The notes beneath the pieces are model-generated. The model saw nothing but the letters and a program-made list of their open reading frames with translations, made no database searches and had not been told where the DNA came from. A stretch of 64,000 nucleotides of DNA from the NCBI RefSeq assembly GCF_000276665.1, contig NW_004955417.1:19715117-19779116 (forward strand), in the 5' to 3' direction. This document shows, one piece after another, positions 40,230 through 54,241 of this stretch. The DNA comes from Chinchilla lanigera (lineage: Eukaryota; Chordata; Mammalia; Rodentia; Chinchillidae). The translations under genes were made by a program, and so were the position numbers. Positions within the stretch are counted from its first letter, which is position 1; each line of letters begins with the position of its first letter.

Positions 40230-43085
40230 TTGTTCCCAAATAGTTTGAACGAGGTTAGTACTACTGTAATAATTAAAAGATCCAGCACATTCAGGAGAGA
40301 AAACTTCAGATAATATTCCTCATAAACTCATGTGAAAAATGCTGAATAAAATATTATACAATTCAATCACTCATATTATCAAAGTAATTATATACTATGA
40401 TTTGGTGAGATGTATTCAAGTTATACAAGGTTGACTCAATATTTGAAAATCAATCAGTGTAATCCACCATATCAACAGGTTATAGAAAAAATCAAATTAT
40501 CAAACTAATTGTTACAAAGCATGTGACAAATTCCAACCTCCAATCATGATAACAAAAAACTCTCTTAAAATTAAGAATAGAAGAAACTCAACTTGATCCA
40601 GAATAAATACAAAAAAAACTACAACCAACCAAGTATACTTGATGCTGAATTATAGGATACTTCCCCAAGGGATCAGAACTCCATAAACGATTGCTTCACT
40701 AGTCACTCTTGTTCAGTACAGTACTGGAAGTTCTAATACATAAAATAAAGCATGACAAAAATATCAAACTAATGTAGACATTGGAAAAGAAAAACCAAAG
40801 CGCTCCCTTTTTGCACATGACATGGTTGATTACTTGCAAAGTTTCAAGAAATTTACAAAAAATCTTCTAGAACTAAAGAGTTCATCTAGATTTCCCGATT
40901 CAAGCTAAGCATACAAAATTTTATTACATTTCTCCACATTAACAGTGAACATGAGATAAGTAATATATAAAGCACAATTAGCAAATCTCTAAAAAATTAA
41001 AACATAATTATTAATCTACTAAATTATTTACAGATCTGTATGTGGTCATCTCTAAATGCAATGAGAGAAGTAAATGAAGAGGCATATATCTTACATGAAT
41101 TGAATGACAACATAGCTAAGATTATGATTTTCCTTAAAATTATTTATAGGTTTAATGAAATTTCTATTAAAATATTAGCAAATTCTTTCCACAAACATTG
41201 TTAAGATATTTATAAATTTATGTGAAAAGCCATTGGACGAGAAATAGTTTAAGTAAATTTGAAGAAGAGTGGTGTCAAAGTAATCATTCCATCCCATTGT
41301 TAAGGCTTACCATGTAATTAAGAAGATAGTAAAATAACGGTGAAGATATGTACATATTGATTAATGAGACAGAATAGAAAACCTAGAAACAAACCAACAC
41401 CAATATACCCAAATGATTCTACATTAATGTGAGAAAGTAATTTAAAGGAGGAACAATTGCTTTCCCACAAACTGTGCTGGAGCAACTGGACAACCACAGG
41501 TAAAAAATAACTCAATGAAAACTTCACACTATATGCAAACAAAGAGACAACACTGATGACAGACTTCAGTGTAAAACTATAAAATACCTAGAAAAATACT
41601 GGAAAACATCACTGTAATCTTGAACTTGTCAGGATTTTACAGGTGAAGTCAAGACTATAATTCATAAAGAAAAACTTTATTAATTGAAATTTATCAAAGA
41701 AAACATGTTTGTTACGCAGAAGATCCTAAAGAAGCAGATAAAAGAGAGGCTATAAAAAGAACAGTGACAATAAGTTACTATGTACTTGACAGAGAGTTTC
41801 TTCCAGGAATGTATAAAGAATTCTCAAGCTCAACTTCTGCAACTTATTGAGAAAATAAGCAAGCCATATGGATAGACATTTCACTGAAGAAAATATAAAG
41901 CAATAACAGAACATTAACAGTTTCACATATAAATACAAACTCATAATGCATCACAGATGCATTAAAAAGTAAATGTAAAGGTAGGATGTTAAAATTTCTT
42001 AAGTACAACATGAAATAAAGTCCTTCTGACTCCATATATAGTGACAGATCATTTAAGAAAGCTGATAAACTAAATTCAGACTTAGATATCTGCATCTGGA
42101 AATATACCATTAAGAAGATAAGACGAAGCTGCTGACTGGGAAAATAGTTTTCTGATACATGTTTTACATGTCAGAGCTGCACAGTGCAGAAATATGCAGT
42201 ATAGGGTTTTTACATCTCAATATGAAAACAAATAATGAAAAAATGCAAAACATTTTTAAATACTTCACTGAAGACAGAAGTGGCAAAGAAGTACAAATGA
42301 AAATGACATTAGTTCTCAGGAAAAGATAAACTAAAATGATATACCACCATCCCTTACAGGAGAGCTAATTAGAATAGCACATTGAGAATTTGCATGCACA
42401 TTTTTAAAAGGTGCTAATTAAAATAACTCAAAATTTCAAAGCTGGCATGGATAAACTTGAACTTTTATGCATTGCTGGTGAGAATGCAAGGCAGTAGAGA
42501 CAGTTTGGAAAATACTATGACAACTTCTTACAAAATTAAACACACATTTACTGTTTAATCTGGGGGCTATATTCCTAATAATTTACCTAAAAGATGTGAA
42601 AACATGTCTGCATAAGGAACTGTACACAAATATTTGTGGCATCTTTATTCATTGTCACCCAAATGACAACAACTGTTGAATTAACAAATAATTCTGGTAT
42701 GTTTATATAATTGAACACTACTCACCAAGAGAAAGGAATAAACTACATATAAGAAACTAGGTGAATTTCAAGACACCGACGTGAAAATCCCATACAGTAC
42801 ATAGCATCTGGATAGATAATTTATGATTTTTTTATGAGATTCTGAAAAAAAACCAAAACTACACTGACAGAAATCAATAGAATAGTTGACAAGTGCTAGG
42901 GATAAGGAGATAGAAGTAACTACCAAATGTTGTGAGGTAGCTTCTTGAAGAAATAGAAATACTCATATCTTCACTGTAGCTACATGACTACAAATATTTC
43001 TCAAAATATATAATAGTTTAGGCTTAATTAGTGAACATGTATGGATTACACCTCAGTAGTAAAACAAAAATATTTTAAAGAGATT
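40230..43085 (+). mobile_element. Old L1 LINE: end of ORF2 and 3' UTR, decayed
   Basis: Around 40425-40490 the nucleotide sequence (caaggttgactcaatatttg, agtgtaatccaccatatcaa) matches the L1 ORF2 region before the reverse-transcriptase active site; in frame it gives the VIHHIN peptide with several stops. Similar order continues to about 42600, and the end (ttcactgtagctacatgact ... tggattacacctcagtagta) matches an ancient L1M-type 3' end. Many stops and frameshifts; inactive. The short minus-strand open frames across it are shadows. Confidence 0.78.
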
Positions 43086-43983
43086 TTTGAAGAGTTTGAC
43101 AGCACTATAAAATATATATATTATATATAATAAATATATATTAAACTAACCAAAAAATTATCCTGTATGGATACCAATATACACTTGTTATATCTATTTT
43201 AAATTTTTCTTCCTTTCATGGTAAAGGAATACTTCATTATATGCTCATAATTACATTTCCAATACATTTCCATTGCCACAAATAAATTATTGCTCATAAT
43301 GACTTCTCTTTAGGCCTCTTGAATTGATAGTGACCCTAGGAGAATGTTTTAAAAACCAAATGTCAGGAAAAAATATAAATTAGTTAGTTTATATGTACAT
43401 GAGACCAAAAATTTCATTTATAATTTTCAGTCCACTGATGGACTATAAAGAATATTTACATTGGATCTAGATTAAATCTTTTCACATTTCACAATTTTAG
43501 AGCCACTGTAGTTAAAATCACAGTAAATACTGAACACAAAATAATTGGCCAATATATATTTGCTTAAGGGATACTTAATTATTATTTTCAACTTTCCCAT
43601 CATTTTTCTTATTCTAAGGAAATCAATATATTACCACTTATGAATTAACAATTCAAAGTTAAATATCTATCCTTTCATCATTAATCAGAGCCTTTTTTTC
43701 TATATTCCTGGGAGTAAAATTTTAACAGCTTCAGATTGACTCAAAGTTAGAAAGAAATATCTTCAAATATCTATTCAACAGCACCATTGACTTATTTCAT
43801 CAAAAACATATACATTATTTTATGAGAGAGCATGAGATTTGGAAAGATGATTGTATAAAAATAAGTGCTGAAAAAGTATGTAACTGACTAATCTACAAAA
43901 AAAGAGAGCACAACTGAATTTCACTTCTTTTTCCTTTCTTTCCTTTCTAAAAATCACAAAATGAACAAAACAAAAACTTTTCA
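43086..43983. other. Unique intronic sequence with TA-rich stretch
   Basis: A TA-rich simple repeat at 43108-43143. Nothing else recognised. Confidence 0.45.
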
Positions 43984-44067
43984 GGTGCCAAGGATATAGG
44001 TCAGTGGCACAGAGCCTGCCTGTCCCGTGCAAGGTCCTGAGTTTGATTCCCAGTACAAAAGAAAAGG
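43984..44067 (+). repeat. ID-type SINE, older
   Basis: Reads gtgccaaggatataggtcag ... gtcctgagtttgattcccag with a short A-tail; A and B boxes are both altered. Confidence 0.85.
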
Positions 44068-44666
44068 AATTTTAAAAAGTTTTTAAATTATAACTTCATT
44101 AAACAAATATTATTCCTTTCTCTGTGCGTTATCCCTGTTTCACATTTAGGAATATGTATTTGTAAATAAGTGCTTAAATATAAAACCAACAAACTGATAA
44201 AGTACAGTTTACGGGACTAATAGAATTTTTACAAATTCCCTGATCTTATTATTCTTCTACACAAAAAAGTTAAGCAGATATTTAGAAAATGAGCTATTTC
44301 TACTTTTGGTCAAAATGATAAAGTAAGTTATTTATTTATTGTTATATCTATGTTCATTGTTCATTTTTCTACACACTACTGCAAGCATGCTCATTTTGCT
44401 AATTCCAGAAAATAATATCAATGTGGTATGAAATACATTGTATGAATTTCTATTATGACAAATTCCTGTGAGATGGATGTACACTGCAAAAGTGCTCATT
44501 TATGGGGAATAAAACCTTCATGGCATTTATTCTGGTATTTCAAGAGAAGAAAGCTTATATTTTATTATGACACAATTCAGTATGCATTAAGGTTCATTTT
44601 TTTTAACTTAGTGTCTAAAAGTTTAAGAATTAAGCTCATAGTCACTTGTTGAAAACACTTAAAATG
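44068..44666. other. Unique intronic sequence
   Basis: AT-rich; nothing recognised. Confidence 0.45.
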
Positions 44667-44812
44667 GAGCTGAGTGTGGTGGTGCACACCTATAATCCCA
44701 GCACTCTGGAGGCTGATACAGGAGGATAGCTGCAAGTTTGAGACAATCTTGAACTACAAAGTGAATTCAAGACTCCCCTAAACTGCACAGTGAGACCCTG
44801 TCTTGAAAAGGC
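44667..44812 (+). repeat. B1 SINE, near full length
   Basis: Begins gagctgagtgtggtggtgca, includes taatcccagcactctggagg, the duplicated centre (ttgaactacaaagtgaattc) and ends tgagaccctgtcttgaaaag. Confidence 0.92.
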
Positions 44813-46490
44813 AAGACAAAATTAAATTGGGCAACCCACTTGGGACTCCTTACACAGATTTCTTTCCAAATAAATATTTCCTTCTCTTAAAAAATTTTAA
44901 ATCACTGATCATATACATAGAACATGCAAATGAATTATAATCATCATGTATTTCATCATTGCTTTTTATTTACAAATAATTATTCTATTTTCTTTTATAT
45001 TGGAACCTCTCAAAAGAATACCTAATAATAGAGATATTGTTTTCTATTTTACTTGCCTTTTTATCTTCCTATATTAGTCTCAATTATACTTCTTTCTCTC
45101 CATCTATTTTACAAATCAAAGTCTGTCTTAGATTATGTCATCTCAGTAATTCACATTACACTGAATATTTGTAATTATGATTTTATTTGAAAAAATAAAT
45201 ATAATGGGATTCCATAGGAGGTATGAATATTGTTGTCTTTCTGTTACATCATTAATTTTATTACTAATTGCCTACCAATATTTATAAAGGTCACAAAGCA
45301 CAAACTGTCCAGTTACCTTTGTTTGAGGCATCAGGCAAGGATCAAATAATTGACTTACTGCTCAGAGGGAGTCACAAAGCAAAACAAAATAAAAACTTTT
45401 CGTGTTACATTAACTTCCCAGTAAAATATGCAGCAAAAAAGTTCAGGGAGGATTTTGAAAATAATATAACAAAGGAATTCTGTGTATAGAGTTGTGGGTT
45501 GGTAATAAAAATGGCATGTGGTACCATGGAGGGCAATAGGGTTCCGTGTCACCCATAATGCTCACGGGCATTGATTTTACTCTGGAAATTATAGAACTTC
45601 CTACAAATGGTGGGAGCTGGTGCTCAGAACTATTACAGAAGGGAAGTCAATTCTGTGTTTGACTAAATCAAAAAGAAGCCAGAAGGCAAAAGAGTCTGCA
45701 GAAAACAAGATGGTTAAAAATGGATAGAGGCCAAGGGTGGGAGCAGAATGTAATCAGAACAGTGTCAACACGTTTATTGTTAATTTTAAAATGCTGAAAG
45801 ATGACACACTATGGACTAGGAATAGAAGAGAACTGAAGTCTGAATATAGAACATGTGTGTGAAAGAATATAGAAATTTAGCCATATTCCTAAAGACAACC
45901 TAAAAATCATTGCAAAAGATAATGTTTATATTAATTTATTTTCCTAAGATAACGTAATAATTTTCAAATGTCTCCTATAGACTCATTAAACCCATGAGCA
46001 AAACAGATACACTGAAATCTCTTTTATTCAAGGGAACATTATCTGATTGAGATTTGCAAGATTATCAGCAAAAATGGAAATAATGTGCATAAAAATGTGT
46101 AAGAGAATAGAGATACATGGCCTAGTAAACTTCTTCATCATCTCTTCCACTCTTAGTGAAAGGGAAGTATGAGAAGGCAAGCTTACTCTCTGACAGTTTC
46201 AGGAAGTGTCCAGCGGAAAGAGTTTATAGTTTTGCTCCAGAGAAAGGGCAGTAACTCCTCACTGGGAGTCCTGGCAGGGGAAGCAATTCCAGGGAGGTAC
46301 ATTCCAAAAATTACACTTCTGAATTTTCTCCAAGAAATTGGTCTCCAATCTGACATAATTTATAATGGGCAGAGGTCAAAAATGATTACTGTTTCTTTGG
46401 GGATATTTCCATTTTCTTTATGCCATTTTATCTTCCTTTCCCATTTTAAAGCTACGAGTTATTAACATGACAAAGTGGGAATGGCCTTTC
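44813..46490. other. Unique intronic sequence
   Basis: No SINE or clear old repeat; the open frames at 45268-45552 on both strands overlap and have no domain. Confidence 0.4.
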
Positions 46491-46610
46491 TTCTGTGTAA
46501 TGTTTAAACCCAGGTACAATTTTATTTCTTGAGAATTTTCTAAATGTAAACATTCTGTGTAATGTTTAAACCCAGGTACAATTTTATTTCTTGAGAATTT
46601 TCTAAATGTA
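46491..46610. repeat. Perfect 58-bp direct duplication
   Basis: Bases 46491-46548 and 46553-46610 are identical over 58 positions, separated by aaca (period 62). The unit starts ttctgtgtaatgtttaaacc and ends gaattttctaaatgta. Confidence 0.97.
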
Positions 46611-49600
46611 TGTTTAAAAATAGAATTCATTTTTAAATTCACTTTATGATATAGTGTTCTATGATATACTTTGAATTAGAAACATTTGAATTAATATCAC
46701 TGTAGAAACACTTCATGGTATGCAATTCCATGGATTTCTTTGAATAAGTAATGTTCAACAAATAACTACCAGAGTAAAATGCATGTAATCATTTTATATC
46801 TAGATTTTTCTCTTCCATTCATTTTAGCTAATGATATATATGTTTCTAAATTTGAGTATGAGCCTCATTCTTTAAGGATAGGTTCTTATAAATACCTGTA
46901 CTTGTAATTTATATGCTATAAAAGCCAAATTATAGATTAAAAAATCATCAATAAAATGACCCTTATTTACACAGATTACCACTTCACTTTTAGAAGTTAA
47001 ACTGTATGAGATTAGCTTATGAGTATATGTGTAATATACAGCCATAGAAATATAATGTATATCTACTCTTTTATACATATGTACACATAATCAAACATTT
47101 ATCTAAATAAATATTTATTAGTAGTATGTCCCTTTTAGGATACTTAGCATATAAACTGTATTTCTCATGGTCTTTGTAAGACTTTATTTGGGTTTTGCTT
47201 TTTGGAAGAAGAAAGAAGAAAAGCTCTTTAATGGTACTTATATATTTTTGAGAGTGACTTTTAGAGTAATTTTGCAGTAAAGGAAGGAGGGAAATCAAAA
47301 ATCATATCACATCTATTTAAATGAAAAGTGAGATACTGAAGAACTGGCCAAAGTGTGGTGGGTAGAGATCAAACAAACAAATCAACAAATAAATAACCCA
47401 AATATGTTTGCTCATACTCCAAAATGAAAAAAAAAAACATTGATTAAAATGATTTGTTAACTTTAATTTATTCAAGAATGATTTTTCCCACTCAGATTAT
47501 CACATGAGTATGAGTTGAGCACTTAACATGGGATAGGAATCCTCCATGATAGTAGGAACAGATAGTAAGACAGTATATCACGATATTGCCCTCCAGGAGC
47601 TTACATTCTGGTTTGATGAGGCAGAAAATGATCTTAAATTAGTAGATAGAGAGCATGCCAGACAATGACAAACTTTGTGAATGAAACTCAGTGCTATGGT
47701 CAGCACAGAGCGTGATAAGCCATATCAGTTTCTGAAATTGGCTCAAAGAGCACAATTCAGAAAGATGTGAAGCCATGAGCCAAGCAGTCAGAAACTTGAG
47801 CGGGAAGGAGGGGAAGCCACGGCATACACAGAAAGTTCAGCAGGACTCCATAACTACCTTGCAGTGACTGAGAAAGGCAATGCCTAGGGATTACATTAGA
47901 AGGGCAGCAATTGGACAGATCATTAAGAACCTTTCAGGGTTACTGTTCAGTGTTGCAATTATATTCTGCCTGAGGTGGTATGCAAGGGGAATATTTTTTG
48001 TAGAGGAATGTGAAGTCTGATTTGCATCTGATACAGATTTGTACTGATGTCTTGAATAGAACTGCTGTCAAGAACAGGGACAAAAACACTCTGAGTAATC
48101 ACAGGACACTTTCTCATGTAGTCTGGACACGGAGTAGTTTGCAGTAGAAGTGGACAGTGAAGTTGCTTCCTGATTTAATTCTGCTCAAAGCGAAGCAAGT
48201 TTGTGAGACCCTGGAGTGAAAAATGACTGCAAATTTTTGGTTTAGGAACTGAAAAGGTGCACAGGCCTTAATTGAGACAGAGAAGACCTGATCAAGCGTT
48301 CTTCTACAACTGGCTTGGGAAATTGGTATTTATTTTGAAGGTCCACCTCTGATGTCACTGTGCAACTTGTGCTTCTTCTTCATGCCATGACACTGTGTTG
48401 CTTCTCTGAGCAATGATCTCAAAATCACATAAATATTTGTCTACATGTCTTACAGTTTCTTAATCATGGAGAGGCAAAGCTCCACACAGTGGAAACCAAG
48501 CACACACAGTGCCAGCATACTTTAAATCTTTGTTAAACGAGGGGTGTAAAAATACACTTAAATTATCTAGATCAATCATCTTCTGACACTTGTCTGAATA
48601 TCTACTGCAAACCTCAAGCACAGTAATTCAAATTAGTTCCTGCAAATAACATTACGTCTTTGTTGACTTGGCTTTTTCCATCTTTGTGCAGTTTTGTACA
48701 AGTTTATCCACTTCAACCAAAATATGTCACATAATTGTCTACATTTTTGTCCTAAAACAAACTTTGGGATTATTTGGAGTAAATTAATTCTTATTCTAAA
48801 TGTATGCACTTGCATATGTAAAGGCAGCTGGTATGTATACCGCTAAAGTCTCATTCTGCTATAGTCTTCTACTGTAAATTAAAATCATTAATCACAATCC
48901 TCCAATTCAAACAAAAGACCCATAGGACATTTAACAATTAAAACAATTATAATCTACCAGTCTTACAAATGTATACCTTGCACTGTAAACACTTCTAGTA
49001 CCTAAACTGAACTATTCACTGGGAGCCAGAAGGTGTTTCAGAGAACATATACTTTTGAACATAAGGAAAATGATAATTGTCTTCATGGTCTTCCTTGTGT
49101 CAAACTTCAGCTCAAGTGCATCACCAACAATTCACTTTGATTTTAGAGAAGAGAAATGAAGGAATACAAATTCTTGTTGTCAAGTGCTTACTGCGAATCT
49201 TGAAAATGTTTTCTGGAAGCTTCAGGCTGGGGCCTTGCAGCTGTCCTGCAGGTAGGAACTGGGGCCTGTGGAGGGAGGCAGTGTCTGACCTGGAAGGTTT
49301 TCTCTCCCTTTCCTTCAGGGATAGAAGCTTGTCAAACTGTGAGCCACAGCGACCCTCTCTTCCTTTACATTGTTGGTGTCTTTATTGTGCCTCAGCCATA
49401 ACTCAGTCTGTGTAGTATTTTTTTCAGGGCCATTTCTTGATTTTTAAACCAAAACATTTGTGTAAACGTTTGTACATGATGTTTTTTACCTTGGCCTGCT
49501 TTTTAAATGACTGAAATGAATTTAACTTTCAATGTTTTATAAGCAAATCAGCCAACCTTGTCCTGAAGTAATTCCAAGACAGGTATTTTGGATCCTCAGA

Positions 49601-49639
49601 ACAAACAGTCGTTAACCTGGTAACAGTTTCACACACGAC
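46611..49639. other. Intronic sequence with an ancient repeat
   Basis: Between about 47500 and 48100 (ccctccaggagcttacattc, atgtgaagccatgagccaag) it looks like the same L2-like ancient repeat as at 15980-16640. The rest is unassigned. No exon of CSMD3 seen. Confidence 0.4.
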
Positions 49640-50345
49640 TCAACCTAAATCCAACCTAGATGCTGCCTCCCAGCTATTTCTCGGAGAAATGCCCCTGGAA
49701 ACTGAAGGTCTTGCGCCACACACAGAACAACATCCTCCCTTTCCTAACTTGTCTCTTTTCTTTAAAACTCTGTCAATCACAAATGGTCCCACCCTTGATG
49801 ACTCAGAGTGCAGCTTCTGATTGGTCACTCTACTGTCGAGTCCTCCCACAGAAGAGCTCTATAGGCCGACAAGCATGACAGTGCATTTGATTGGCTCTGG
49901 CATTTCCCATCTGCTGCTCCTTTAGCATGCCCTTTCGAAGACTTCTCTACTCAACCGCCTCTGTACATATAGACACTGGGAGAAAGAGGTTTGCTGGGGA
50001 CAGAGCCAGGCTGACAAAATGGGAGAAGGCAGGTTGGGGTCCTAAAGTGAAACGTCTCACTCAGCAAAGGTGATGAGGTCACAGAGACTTTGGCTGAGGT
50101 CAATTCCACGGAACCTTGGACCAGGAAGACTTGATTCTGCTCCTTGCCTCCACCTGGCACTTGAGCTCAGGAGTGAGGGGTCCCGGCCCGGCTGGCCAGG
50201 CCATCAGGTTGCCGGGGATCAGAGAAATGGGAACAGCCAAGGCTGGGTCTTCAGGAAGGAGAGAAGGTTCTGGGAGGCTTCAGCGTCCCTGAACCCAGTG
50301 GTGTGGCCCCAGATGGATGACTGCCGTGTCCATCCGGTCCTACTC
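49640..50345. promoter_or_regulatory. GC-richer segment with two CCAAT boxes: possible intronic promoter or LTR
   Basis: Against an AT-rich background this 0.7 kb is visibly GC-richer and keeps many CpGs (for example cccggcccggctggcc near 50182 and gccgtgtccatccggtc near 50323). It has an AP-1 site tgactca at 49799-49805 and ATTGG at 49820-49824 and 49890-49894, that is, two CCAAT boxes facing the minus strand, the CSMD3 direction. No Sp1 box or clear TATA was identified. Open frames run on both strands, as expected of GC-richer DNA, with no domain. It could equally be an unrecognised LTR. Confidence 0.3.
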
Positions 50346-53300
50346 CTCCTCTACAAAAATTTACCACTTTATAATACTTACCATATATATTCTGATATAT
50401 TATGTATTTATATATTACCTGTTTATATTGTATATCTTCTACATTTATGTTATTCTAATATTTGTGATATATATTTACCTGTGTATGTATTATTTCCTCT
50501 GCTTATTATCTCACCTAAAATATGTCTTGCGAGGTAAAGAATTTTCCTGCTTGATTCCCTGATGTAACTCCAAAAAACTAGAACAGTTTTGGCATAGAGA
50601 ATTTGGATAATTAATATTTTGCAGTAAACTAATTCTAATATTATGTTTGTCTTCAAGGAATCCAAGAACAAAAGAGCCAAATGGCTCCAGACAGAACCAG
50701 TCACATAAAGGGTAAGTATATTTTTTGTCTCAATCTTGCCAAAAAATTTCTCAACAATCAGTATTTCTTTTTCTAACATCACCATAAAGAAAAATTAAAA
50801 ATGTCAAAGAATAAAATCTAACATTTTTATATTCATGAACTGCCTTAATTGCAATCGTTTAAAAAAAATGCAAGTGTCTTGTGCTGACAATCAGGATAAT
50901 TATCCTAGAGTAATCAGAAAAGAATTACTTGTGGTTATTTCAAGAATTATGAAATTTTTGGAGAACTGATCTCTAATGAGTGCTTGAATATATGACACTA
51001 TATGGCACGAGACAAATACAGAGCAGTGGAGCACATTATTACTAAGTATTGCTCAATGGCATTCATTTGACTCTAATCAACACAGTTTGGCATATCTATC
51101 ACAGGTATATTGGCGGGCAAACCAAAGGGTCCTGGATTCATAGCTGTTGCAGTAAATTGCTTAATATTGTTTTAGAAATCACCATAACTTTCCATGTAAC
51201 TAGGGCTGTATCTTACAGTTTTATCTCTTGTTTGATATTCCTATATATTCAGTGTGCCAAGGAGGAAAAGGTCTCCCTAGGAAATAAGATGTATAGCAGC
51301 CCATACGAGACAATGTTCTAGGAAGTAGTTTGAGCTAATGCATTTCTTACTGCAGAAAAATAGCCTAAAGTAAACACGAGTGTCTTTTCTATGCATATTT
51401 CATTTTATAGCCCACAATAACTTGTGTTTTTGTGAAAACTATTACAAAAGCATAGAGTACTTTATAATGTGAAACATTTCCTGAAAAGATACATTAGATT
51501 CCTAAAAGAAACACTGCTAAATATTAACATAATTCCTTTACGTTTTCTAAAGCAGTTTAATATACATTATCTTATTCATTCTTTATAATGACTTTACATG
51601 TCGGCCTCAATAAATATGTGATGTCCTTGAGATACAGTATTAAGAGGACAGCAATGCCATAAAAACTGTGATTGATTTGGCAAAGTGGTCCCATGGTCCA
51701 TGTGTGCTTTCAATTTTTCTTTTCTGTTGGCAAACTAAAGTGGTGTGAAAAGTAATTAACCTGAGTTGACTTAATGGTTTTCAAACTCTACAAGCTTAAA
51801 GATTTTCTCTCAGGATTTTTTGTATTACGTTCACAAAGCCAGGGAGGATAGATTGAATTTCATCATGTAGAAGTCTCTAACAGAGCTGATACACTTTCCA
51901 ACTTTTGTGCCTGTCTGAACTCTCCAAAAGTAACACACATACCAGAGAACAGTGCTCAGGGACCCATATCCCAGGCCTCACTGACTGCTGAGTTACAGTC
52001 TAATTTTCTCTGTTTTACTAAAAGAAGGTGTTCAGAGCTTCTAATATGCAATTCAGCTGTACTAATATCATGAACCAGCCATCCACTGCTCAGTACAAAA
52101 TTGGTTTTACTATACATAATGTTGACAGATCATTTGACAAAAATGACCGATTTTTTTTTAAAACCAGGAAACATACAACCATAATACATACAAAGAACAA
52201 ACTCAGGCCAATAAATACAGGATCTCTGAAATAAAAGCCCAACCTATATTCTTTGCTACATTTATGTGTCACGTTTTCATGTTGACATTTTCAATTGTAC
52301 AGAGCTCTTTAAATATGTACTTCTTGATACTAGCACATTTTCTAAAATAAGCTCAAGAAGGAATATAAAAATTCAAGGGACATAATTTGGGATATTTCCT
52401 GTTTATAATCCATGTGAATTGTAATCAGGAGAATATTTCAGGGATTATACTGATGTATAACATTTCCACACACATACAGTATAAGGTATATGATTCAGAA
52501 AAAACCATGTCATTTCCCATTGCAGAATGTAGCATATGGCATCCAGCACATCTCTTACAAAAGATTCTCAGTGGATAAAATGAGATTCACATGAAAGAAC
52601 TTGCCTTATCCCCAAGTAGATACATTCAGTAATGTCTGTAGGATATAAAAATAATATTGCTCTATTTAAGCAATTACACTCAATGGTAGTATATATGAAC
52701 AATTAAAAAAGATAAGTTATATGATGAGTAAGAATGCATATATCTGGCTTATATGACTGCCTGTACTACAGATGTGTGTATATGTGTGTATATCTATATA
52801 ACATGTGTGTATAATGAAAAGAAGCATCTTTATTGATTCTGTAAACTTTTAAACCCATCCAATTGAAGATGTGAAAAATGTTGAAAACATTTGTATTCTA
52901 CACGGCATATTCAGTTACCTACAGAAATAAATTATGTATGGTTGGTGATCTGATTTATAAGCTTGCCAGCAGAGTTCAGAGGCAATGCATCACAAACAAA
53001 TACACTGCTGCATCTTAAATAAAAATGTGTAATTAAAAACTTATGCAGCTATTCCAGGTGTGTAAAAATCCCACATGTCAAAGCCAGGATGTTCATATCA
53101 AGCTTTACTAAGCAGGGCTGAGAATTAAATATTTTAAAAATATATATTTCTACATTTCTGTAAATTATTTTAAGCATGTAGAATCCAAGAGAACATACTT
53201 AGGTTCATGATTTCTGCCCAGAAATGACTGAACTGTGAATGTGATTGTCTTAAGGGCATGCGTATTTACATAAATATGCAAAAAGTCACTTTAGATTAAA

Positions 53301-54085
53301 AGAATTAAGCATGTAAATCACTATAGACATGCAAATCATAATACTTTATTTATTGGCCCAGGAGTCTTCAACCTATATAATATTGAAATAGTACTATATA
53401 TTTTCTCTTTTTATCAGTTTAAAATTCTGCAACAGAATGAAGTTTCCAGATCTAGCAACAGTGGTGTAACATTTGGTGGGAGAAGGGGGGTTGTTGTGAA
53501 TTGGGATTATTTCCAAGTTATCATATTCCAATTTCATTTCAACAATTAAGGAAAGGCTCAACATTAAATGTGAAAATTTCTCTAACAGTTTGCCCACACA
53601 GTACTGAAAATGTGGTAATTCTTCTAAGGCTGATGCTTTCTAAGTAAATGGCATTATTTCTGTCTCTTGTTGAAAAATGTGCTGTTGGTTGCCTTGTCCT
53701 GGGAGGCTATTCTAAGAGCCATTTCATTCCACCTACTGCTTCCAGTGAGAACAGCACATTTTCTGAATAAACAAATAATTGTCCATTGTGTTTCTAATTA
53801 CAAATGAGAGGGCTTTTTTCAACAAATGCTGATTTTCTTCAAAAGTGATGCATTTGTGTTTTATAATGCATACTTTGGTATTTGTCAAAATATATACATC
53901 TCAAATCTTCCTGCTGTGTTAAAAATAAAGCTCGTTAGTAGATGATGACACTCTTCATGTTAAAGAAAATGATAAAGTGAAACTTTCCTGTCTCTTGGAA
54001 TCTTTTTCAGATACCTTTATACATAAAAAAACTTACACATAAACTTCATAAGCAGGTGTTTACATGATCATGTACAATGTAAATA
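50346..54085. other. Mostly unique intronic sequence
   Basis: TA-rich stretches near 50380-50500 and a likely reversed MIR fragment at 51545-51660 (cattatcttattcattcttt). TG/TA repeats at 52775-52815. No exon seen. Confidence 0.4.
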
Positions 54086-54096
54086 TACATTTGAAA

Positions 54097-54230
54097 TAGT
54101 TTTTTTTTTTTTTTTTTTTTTTAACAGAATCTTTTCTACTCACAGCCCAGGCTGGACTTGAATTTGTGGTGATCCTCCTGCCTCAGCCTCCCAAGTGCTG
54201 GAATTAGAGGCGTGTGCTACCACATCAGGC
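54097..54230 (-). repeat. B1 SINE lacking the internal duplication, with target-site duplication
   Basis: Reversed B1 with a T-run of over 20, cagcccaggctggacttgaa, tcctcctgcctcagcctccc. Exact 11-bp duplications tacatttgaaa at 54086-54096 and 54231-54241. No 29-bp internal repeat. Confidence 0.92.
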
Positions 54231-54241
54231 TACATTTGAAA

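Noticed and set aside
43984..44067. tRNA-like sequence
   Set aside because: It is an ID SINE; the tRNA resemblance is the SINE's origin, and it has no tRNA 3' half or terminator.
50658..50711. Plus-strand candidate exon: AG acceptor after gtttgtcttcaag and a perfect GTAAGTAT donor
   Set aside because: 54 bases, open in two frames, but on the strand opposite to CSMD3 and with no recognisable peptide or partner exon. A single good donor is expected by chance in 64 kb.
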